64,000 nucleotides of DNA from an uncultured Collinsella sp. (lineage in GTDB: Bacteria; Actinomycetota; Coriobacteriia; Coriobacteriales; Coriobacteriaceae): NCBI GenBank assembly GCA_902464495.1, contig CABQJK010000008.1, forward strand, positions 1 to 64,000. The letters run 5' to 3'. Each line of letters opens with the position of its first letter. Within the stretch, counting starts at the first letter, position 1. Shown in pieces: positions 58,795 to 64,000 of this stretch. The notes under the pieces are model-generated. The model was not told the origin of the DNA. It saw nothing but the letters and a program-made list of their open reading frames with translations, and did not search any database. Made by a program: the position numbers and the translations under genes.

Positions 58795-59397
58795 ATGAAT
58801 CTTTCATCCCAGAAGAGCGCGATCGCACTCTCCGCGTCCGCGGCCGCGCTGCTCATGCCGGTTTCCGCGTTCGCCGAGGACGGCGCTGCCGGTGCGGACA
58901 TCCTCATCCCTAAGATGGCGGAGTTCATCCCGGCGCTTATCGCCTTCCTGATTATCTGGATCGTGCTGGCCAAGGTCGCCCTGCCGGGCATCATGAAAAC
59001 CATGGAGGAGCGCGGCAAGAAGATCGAGGAGAGCCTCGACGAGGCCGAGAAGACCAAGCAGGAGGCTATCGCCAAGCGCGCTGAGTCCGACTCGATCGTC
59101 ACTGACGCCCGTCGCCAGGCTGCCGATATCGTTCTCGAGGCCCGTAAGGACGCCGAGTCCGAGCGCGCCCGCATCATCGAGGCCGCTCACAAGGAGGCCG
59201 AGGAGATCATCGCCAAGGCCCACACGACCGTCGAGGACGAGCGCAAGTCCATTTACGCCGGTGCCGCGAGCTCCATCGCCGACCTGTCCGTCGCTGTCGC
59301 CACCAAGATCGTGGGCGAGGCACTCGAGGACGAGACCGAGCAGAAGAAGCTCATCGAGCGCTACATCCAGGAAGCAGGTAGCCTGAATGCCGACTAG
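58795..59397 (+). CDS. atpF: ATP synthase Fo subunit b
   Basis: A 200-residue b-subunit. Residues 1-24 resemble a signal peptide (LSASAAALLMPVSAFA), a membrane helix follows (IPALIAFLIIWIVLAKVALP), then a long charged coiled coil (KRAESDSIVTDARRQAADIV and so on) that forms the peripheral stalk. The apparent cleavable leader in addition to the anchor helix is also found in other actinobacterial b-subunits. It overlaps the atpH start by 11 bases. Confidence 0.93.
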   Translation: MNLSSQKSAIALSASAAALLMPVSAFAEDGAAGADILIPKMAEFIPALIAFLIIWIVLAKVALPGIMKTMEERGKKIEESLDEAEKTKQEAIAKRAESDSIVTDARRQAADIVLEARKDAESERARIIEAAHKEAEEIIAKAHTTVEDERKSIYAGAASSIADLSVAVATKIVGEALEDETEQKKLIERYIQEAGSLNAD

Positions 59398-59863
59398 CCG
59401 CTATCAGGACAAGGTGCTCGAGACCTACGCGCGCTCCCTTATGGAAGCCGCCAAGGCCGAGAACCATGTGTTCGAGGACCTCGAGATGATCGAGCGCCTG
59501 GCTAGCGCCAGCCCCGAGATCATCGCCGTGCTCGACACCATGTCCAAGCGCGACCAGCTCGACCTTCTTCCCAAGGTGGCAGCTGCCTTTAAGTATGTTG
59601 CCGAGGAAGACGAGGATGTAGTGGGCGTGACCGTCACCACGGCGATCCCGCTCGACGACGAGCTGCGTCAAACCATCACTAAGAAATGCGAGCAGGACTT
59701 CGGCCGCAAGGTATTCCTTATCGAGCAGGTCGACCCGTCTATCGTGGGCGGCCTGGTGCTCGAGGCCCGCGGTGAGCGTCGTGACATTTCCGTCAAGACG
59801 CAGCTGCGCATCGCGCAGGAGACCCTCGCAAACTCTGCTAATTCGTACGGAGGTGAAGCCTAA
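59387..59863 (+). CDS. atpH: ATP synthase F1 subunit delta
   Basis: A 158-residue delta subunit: YARSLMEAAKAENHVFEDLEMI (in part) is the N-terminal helical domain that caps F1, and the C-terminal part ends VDPSIVGGLVLEARGERRDISVKTQL (in part), the most conserved family segment. It is somewhat short for the family (170-180). It joins the b-subunit stalk to alpha subunits. The stop shares a base with the atpA start. Confidence 0.92.
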   Translation: MPTSRYQDKVLETYARSLMEAAKAENHVFEDLEMIERLASASPEIIAVLDTMSKRDQLDLLPKVAAAFKYVAEEDEDVVGVTVTTAIPLDDELRQTITKKCEQDFGRKVFLIEQVDPSIVGGLVLEARGERRDISVKTQLRIAQETLANSANSYGGEA

Positions 59864-61461
59864 TGTCCGAAACCCTCAATGCCCAGGATATCGCCAAGAA
59901 ACTGCAGGAGCAGCTCACAAGCCTCTCCGCGACGGTCGATACGCATGAGGTTTCAACGGTCGACGAGGTAGGCGACGGCATCGCGCGCGTCTCCGGCCTC
60001 AAGAGCGCCATGGCAGGCGAGCTTCTGGAGTTCAAGAGCTCCGATACCGGTGAGACCGTCTTCGGCCTTGCCCAGAACCTTGACCGTGACGAGGTCGGCG
60101 CCGTTCTGTTCGGTGCCGTCGACTCCATCAAGGAAGGCGACGAGTGCCGCACCACTGGCCGCATTATGGATATCCCCGTGAGCCGTGCCATGCTCGGCCG
60201 CGTCGTCAATCCGCTCGGCCAGCCCATCGACGGCCTGGGCGACATCGTCGCCACGCACCGTCGCCCCATCGAGTTCAAGGCTCCCGGCGTCATCGATCGT
60301 ACCCCGGTGTGCGAGCCGGTTCAGACCGGTCTGCTCGCTATCGACTCCATGGTGCCTATTGGCCGCGGTCAGCGTGAGCTCATCATCGGCGACCGTAAGA
60401 CCGGTAAGACCGCCATCGCCATCGACGCTATCCTCAACCAGCGCGGCAAGGGCATGGTCTGCATCTATGTCGCCATCGGCCAGAAGGCCTCCACGGTTGC
60501 CAACATCCGCGAGACCCTCGCTCAGCACGGTGCGCTCGACTACACCATCATCGTTTCGGCCACCGCTGCCGATTCCGCCCCTATGCAGTACATCGCGCCT
60601 ATGGCCGGTGCCGCTATCGGCGAGTTCTTCATGTACAACGGCGAGGACGGCAAGCCCGCCAGCGAGACCAACCCCGGCGGCCACGTGCTCGTCATCTACG
60701 ACGACCTGTCCAAGCAGGCTGTGGCCTACCGTCAGATGTCGCTGACGCTGCATCGTCCGCCCGGACGCGAGGCCTATCCTGGCGACATCTTCTACCTGCA
60801 CTCTCGTCTGCTCGAGCGTGCCGTCAAGATGTCCAAGAAGAACGGTTACGGCTCCATGACGGCACTGCCGATCATCGAGACCCAGGACGGCGACGTCTCG
60901 GCCTACATTCCGACCAACGTCATTTCCATTACCGATGGTCAGATCTACCTGCAGTCCGAGCTCTTCTTCCAGGGTCAGCGCCCGGCAGTCGACGTGGGCA
61001 TCTCCGTGTCCCGCGTCGGTGGCGATGCGCAGACCAAGGCCATGAAGCAGGTCGCCGGCAACCTCCGTCTGGACCTCGCTTCCTATCAGGAGCTCGCTGG
61101 CTTTACGCAGTTCGGCTCCGACCTCGACGAGGCTACTCAGAAGCAGCTGACCCATGGTGCTCGCATGACCGAGCTCCTGAAGCAGCCGCGTTACAAGCCG
61201 TTTGAGGTTGGCGAGCAGATCGTTACGCTGTTCGCTGGCAACGAGGGCTTCCTGGATGACCTGGAGATCGCCGACGTGCTGCCCTTCCGTGCCGAGCTCA
61301 TCGAGTACATGGACAATGGCTTTGGTTCGCTGCTCGACAAGGTTCGCGCCAAGAAGATCGATGATGACACCAAGGCTGAGCTCTTGCGCGTCATCGGCGA
61401 CTTCAAGCAGCAGTTCATGGCCAAGCACCATTCGGATGTTTCTGGATCAGAGGAGAACTAA
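59863..61461 (+). CDS. atpA: ATP synthase F1 subunit alpha
   Basis: A 532-residue alpha subunit. It has the P-loop GDRKTGKTAIAIDAI, PVSRAMLGRVVNPLGQPIDG (in part), and the arginine-finger region ISVSRVGGDAQ. It forms the noncatalytic nucleotide sites of the hexamer. The TAATG overlap with atpH implies coupled translation. Length and motif order are standard. Confidence 0.97.
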   Translation: MSETLNAQDIAKKLQEQLTSLSATVDTHEVSTVDEVGDGIARVSGLKSAMAGELLEFKSSDTGETVFGLAQNLDRDEVGAVLFGAVDSIKEGDECRTTGRIMDIPVSRAMLGRVVNPLGQPIDGLGDIVATHRRPIEFKAPGVIDRTPVCEPVQTGLLAIDSMVPIGRGQRELIIGDRKTGKTAIAIDAILNQRGKGMVCIYVAIGQKASTVANIRETLAQHGALDYTIIVSATAADSAPMQYIAPMAGAAIGEFFMYNGEDGKPASETNPGGHVLVIYDDLSKQAVAYRQMSLTLHRPPGREAYPGDIFYLHSRLLERAVKMSKKNGYGSMTALPIIETQDGDVSAYIPTNVISITDGQIYLQSELFFQGQRPAVDVGISVSRVGGDAQTKAMKQVAGNLRLDLASYQELAGFTQFGSDLDEATQKQLTHGARMTELLKQPRYKPFEVGEQIVTLFAGNEGFLDDLEIADVLPFRAELIEYMDNGFGSLLDKVRAKKIDDDTKAELLRVIGDFKQQFMAKHHSDVSGSEEN

Positions 61462-61466
61462 GCCCC

Positions 61467-62375
61467 ATGGCCAACCTTCGCGACATTAAGAAGCGAATCT
61501 CCTCGGTTACCACGACCAAGCAGATCACGCGCACGATGGAGATGGTCTCTACGGCCAAGATCCGTCGTGCCCTCGATCGCTCCAAGCAGGCCGAGCCCTA
61601 TAAGGAGGCGCTGACCGACGTCATGTTGACGGTCGCCGGCGACGCCTCCTGTTCGGGCACCGATCCCATGCTGCAGAAGCATGAGAGCGTCAAGCATGGC
61701 CTGATTGTCGTTATTGCCTCGGACCGCGGCCTTGCCGGCGGTTTCAATACGACGGTGGAGCGCACGGCCGAAAAGCTCGCCGCTTCTTGGGCGAACGACG
61801 GCATCGAGTGCGAGATCATCGCGTGCGGGCGTAAGCCGGCCACGTATTTCCGTGACCGCGCAAACGTTGTCATGCACTTTGAGGGCAACTCCTCTGAGCC
61901 CGATTTCAATCAGGCCCGCATGATCTCCTCTCATATCTGCGATGCGTATCGTGCCGGTGAGCTTGACCGTGTCGAGCTTGTCTACCACCACGCCAAGAAC
62001 CGCGTGGATCAGGAGCTTCGCGTCGAGCATCTGTTGCCGCTCGACCCCGAGATGATCGCTATGGCCCACGGTCCGCGTAAGAACGAGACCGACGCCCCTA
62101 AGCGCATCTCGTCCACGTTCGAGTTCGTGCCCTCTCCCGAGCATGTTCTCGGCAAGCTTGTACCGTCGTATATCCTGACGGTCATCTACCAGGCCCTGAT
62201 CGATTCGGCGGCCGCCGAGCAGGGTGCACGCCGCAAGGCCATGCACTCCGCGACGGAAAACGCCACCGCGATCATCTCGACCCTTACCCGCACGTATAGT
62301 CGCGTGCGCCAGGCTTCGATCACGACCGAGATTAACGAGATCGTCGGCGGAGCCTCAGCATTGGAGGAACAGTAA
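61467..62375 (+). CDS. atpG: ATP synthase F1 subunit gamma
   Basis: A 302-residue gamma subunit. The N-terminal LRDIKKRISSVTTTKQITRTMEMVSTAKI (in part) and the C-terminal SATENATAIISTLTRTYSRVRQASITTEINEIVGGASALE (in part) form the coiled-coil shaft. SDRGLAGGFNT marks the central domain. It rotates inside the alpha3-beta3 ring. Its stop shares a base with the atpD start. Confidence 0.96.
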   Translation: MANLRDIKKRISSVTTTKQITRTMEMVSTAKIRRALDRSKQAEPYKEALTDVMLTVAGDASCSGTDPMLQKHESVKHGLIVVIASDRGLAGGFNTTVERTAEKLAASWANDGIECEIIACGRKPATYFRDRANVVMHFEGNSSEPDFNQARMISSHICDAYRAGELDRVELVYHHAKNRVDQELRVEHLLPLDPEMIAMAHGPRKNETDAPKRISSTFEFVPSPEHVLGKLVPSYILTVIYQALIDSAAAEQGARRKAMHSATENATAIISTLTRTYSRVRQASITTEINEIVGGASALEEQ

Positions 62376-63829
62376 TGGCTAATAACACCGTAAAGCTTGC
62401 GGTCGAGGAAGCCACCAAGAAGACGACTGCCGGTGATGGTCGCATCGTGCGTATCATCGGCCCTGTCGTCGACGTCAAGTTTGACGGTGCGGTGCCCCCG
62501 ATCTACAACGCGCTCACGGTCGAGGCCGAGACCCCGATCGGTCATCTGAGCACGATCCTCGAGGTCGAGAGCCAGCTTCCGGGCGGCGTCGTCCGCACGG
62601 TCGCCATGTCCTCGACCGACGGCCTGCAGCGCGGCCTCATCGCTACCGATACCGGTGAGCCCATGAAGATGCCCGTTGGCCCCAAGACGCTCGGCCGAAT
62701 TTGGAACGTTATGGGCAAGCCCGTCGACGGCAAGCCCATGCCCGAGGTGGAGGAGTTCTACCCCATCCACCATGCAGCGCCCCGTTTCGACGAGCTCACC
62801 ACCAAGACCGAGATCTTCGAGACCGGCATCAAGGCCGTTGACCTGCTCGAGCCCTACATCCGTGGCGGCAAGACGGGCCTGTTCGGTGGCGCCGGCGTCG
62901 GCAAGACCGTTCTGATTCAGGAGCTTATCAACAACCTCGCCCAGGAGCACGGCGGCACCTCGGTGTTCACCGGCGTCGGCGAGCGTACGCGCGAGGGCAC
63001 CGACCTGTTCCTCGAGATGAGCGAGTCTGGCGTTATCGACAAGACCTGCTTGGTCTATGGTCAGATGAACGAGCCGCCCGGAGCGCGTCTGCGCATCGGT
63101 CTGGCCGGCCTTACCACCGCTGAGTACTTCCGCGATCGCGGCCAGGACGTTCTGCTGTTCATCGACAACATCTTCCGCTTCTCCCAGGCAGGTTCCGAGG
63201 TTTCCGCACTGCTGGGCCGTATGCCGTCCGCCGTTGGTTACCAGCCCACGCTGGCAACCGAGATGGGCGACCTCCAGGAGCGCATTACCTCGACCAAGAC
63301 GGGCTCCATTACCTCCGTCCAGGCTGTCTACGTCCCCGCAGACGACCTGACCGACCCGGCGCCTGCCACGACGTTTACGCACCTCGACGCCACCACGGTT
63401 CTTTCGCGTAGCATTTCGTCGCTCGGCCTGTTCCCGGCCATCGACCCGCTCGCGTCTTCCTCCGACGCCCTCGATCCCTCGATCGTCGGCGAGGAGCACT
63501 ACCGTGTCGCCGTCAAGGTCCAGGAGCTCCTGCAGGAGTACTCCGACCTTCAGGACATCATCGCCATTCTGGGTATGGACGAGCTGTCCGAGGAGCAGCG
63601 CCTTACGGTCAACCGCGCCCGTAAGATTCAGCAGTTCCTCTCGCAGTCCTTCCACGTCGCCGAGAAGTTCACCGGCAACCCCGGTGTCTACGTCCGCGTC
63701 GAGGATACCGTCCGCTCTTTCGCCGAGATTGTCGACGGCAAGGCCGATGACCTGCCCGAGCAGGCTTTCCGCTATGCTTCCACGATTGAGGACGTGCGCG
63801 AGCGCGCCCGCAAGATGGGGGAGAAGTAG
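62375..63829 (+). CDS. atpD: ATP synthase F1 subunit beta
   Basis: A 484-residue catalytic beta subunit. The P-loop is GGAGVGKTVLIQELI, Walker B region VLLFIDNIFRF, catalytic Glu in VGERTREG and ALLGRMPSAVGYQPTLATEMG (in part, the family signature region). It carries ATP hydrolysis and synthesis. A short N-terminal lead of about 18 residues precedes the conserved RIVRIIGPVVDVKF. Confidence 0.97.
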   Translation: MANNTVKLAVEEATKKTTAGDGRIVRIIGPVVDVKFDGAVPPIYNALTVEAETPIGHLSTILEVESQLPGGVVRTVAMSSTDGLQRGLIATDTGEPMKMPVGPKTLGRIWNVMGKPVDGKPMPEVEEFYPIHHAAPRFDELTTKTEIFETGIKAVDLLEPYIRGGKTGLFGGAGVGKTVLIQELINNLAQEHGGTSVFTGVGERTREGTDLFLEMSESGVIDKTCLVYGQMNEPPGARLRIGLAGLTTAEYFRDRGQDVLLFIDNIFRFSQAGSEVSALLGRMPSAVGYQPTLATEMGDLQERITSTKTGSITSVQAVYVPADDLTDPAPATTFTHLDATTVLSRSISSLGLFPAIDPLASSSDALDPSIVGEEHYRVAVKVQELLQEYSDLQDIIAILGMDELSEEQRLTVNRARKIQQFLSQSFHVAEKFTGNPGVYVRVEDTVRSFAEIVDGKADDLPEQAFRYASTIEDVRERARKMGEK

Positions 63830-63832
63830 GTT

Positions 63833-64000
63833 ATGCGTATCCGCATCGTGTGCCCCGTGAGCTGCGCCTATGAGGGCGACGCTGCGTTTGTGTCGATTCC
63901 GTCCACGGATGGCGAGTTTGGCGTCCTGCCTGCTCACTCCAGCGAGATCTGCACGATCGACCGCGGTTACGTTCGCGTTTCCGATAAGGCCATGGGCACT
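63833..64000 (+). CDS. atpC: ATP synthase F1 subunit epsilon, partial (cut by window end)
   Basis: The first 56 codons are present, from ATG 63833, three bases after the atpD stop, to the window edge. The translation includes MRIRIVCPVSCAYEGDA, then GEFGVLPAHSS, matching the epsilon N-terminal beta domain (GxxGVLPxH motif). The C-terminal helices are outside the window. It is the last gene of the usual atp order and regulates rotation. Confidence 0.92.
   Translation, partial: MRIRIVCPVSCAYEGDAAFVSIPSTDGEFGVLPAHSSEICTIDRGYVRVSDKAMGT

Noticed and set aside
59953..63937. Long minus-strand frames across atpA and atpD
   Set aside because: Antisense to highly conserved ATP synthase subunits; typical codon mirror frames.

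Overview
The window is a GC-rich (about 60% by eye) bacterial chromosome segment. It is gene-dense, with short intergenic gaps and strong GGAGG-type ribosome binding sites. Family content and style point to an anaerobic gut actinobacterium of the class Coriobacteriia, most likely Collinsella or a close relative. Pointers include GC-biased codons with long mirror-frame ORFs, a sortase-anchored giant surface protein, an OFA-type MFS carrier, an atp operon, kup next to kdpDE, and many intergenic hairpins. This placement is inference; no 16S gene is present.

Layout. 0-6 kb: a secreted coiled-coil protein, a heterodimeric ABC exporter pair, and a DUF4143-type ATPase preceded by a 23-bp tandem repeat. 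6-12.3 kb: a flavodoxin, then a 1362-residue LPXTG-like surface protein flanked on both sides by arrays of a 61-62 bp palindromic repeat. Outside those lie two inverted copies of a 130-bp hairpin element whose core is conserved and whose arms differ but stay self-complementary. 12.3-25 kb: LtaS-type synthase, nitroreductase, Kup potassium transporter, a one-TM micro-protein, KdpD-like kinase with KdpE-like regulator, RlmKL methyltransferase, a HAD phosphatase and a transaldolase. 25-32.5 kb: Tex, then a SDR/MFS/Gfo-Idh operon divergent from a LysR regulator. 32.5-43.5 kb: a MarR-controlled heterodimeric ABC exporter, a PdxK-like kinase overlapping a TIGR04076-like protein, a low-molecular-weight phosphatase, a second DUF4143 ATPase preceded by three evenly spaced palindromes, a MFS exporter and an IPP-isomerase-like NUDIX protein. 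43.5-57 kb: a membrane protein, aldose epimerase, a polar amino acid ABC importer, an M20 peptidase, prfA, a prmC with a large insertion, hicAB, a Sua5/YrdC protein, glpK and upp. 57-64 kb: the F1Fo ATP synthase operon in the order (I-like)-B-E-F-H-A-G-D-C, with atpC cut by the window end.

Most genes are housekeeping or transport. The unusual content is intergenic: long near-perfect inverted repeats, several repeat families with two or three copies in the window, and operator arrays. The best candidate for something undescribed is the 6.86-12.30 kb surface-protein module with its paired palindrome arrays and covarying hairpin elements. Second are the operator arrays in front of both DUF4143 ATPases, and third a hairpin family with a conserved TCGACGCTGC-type box. 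All repeat periods and mismatch counts were read by eye from the sequence. No CRISPR array, tRNA, rRNA or transposase gene was seen.
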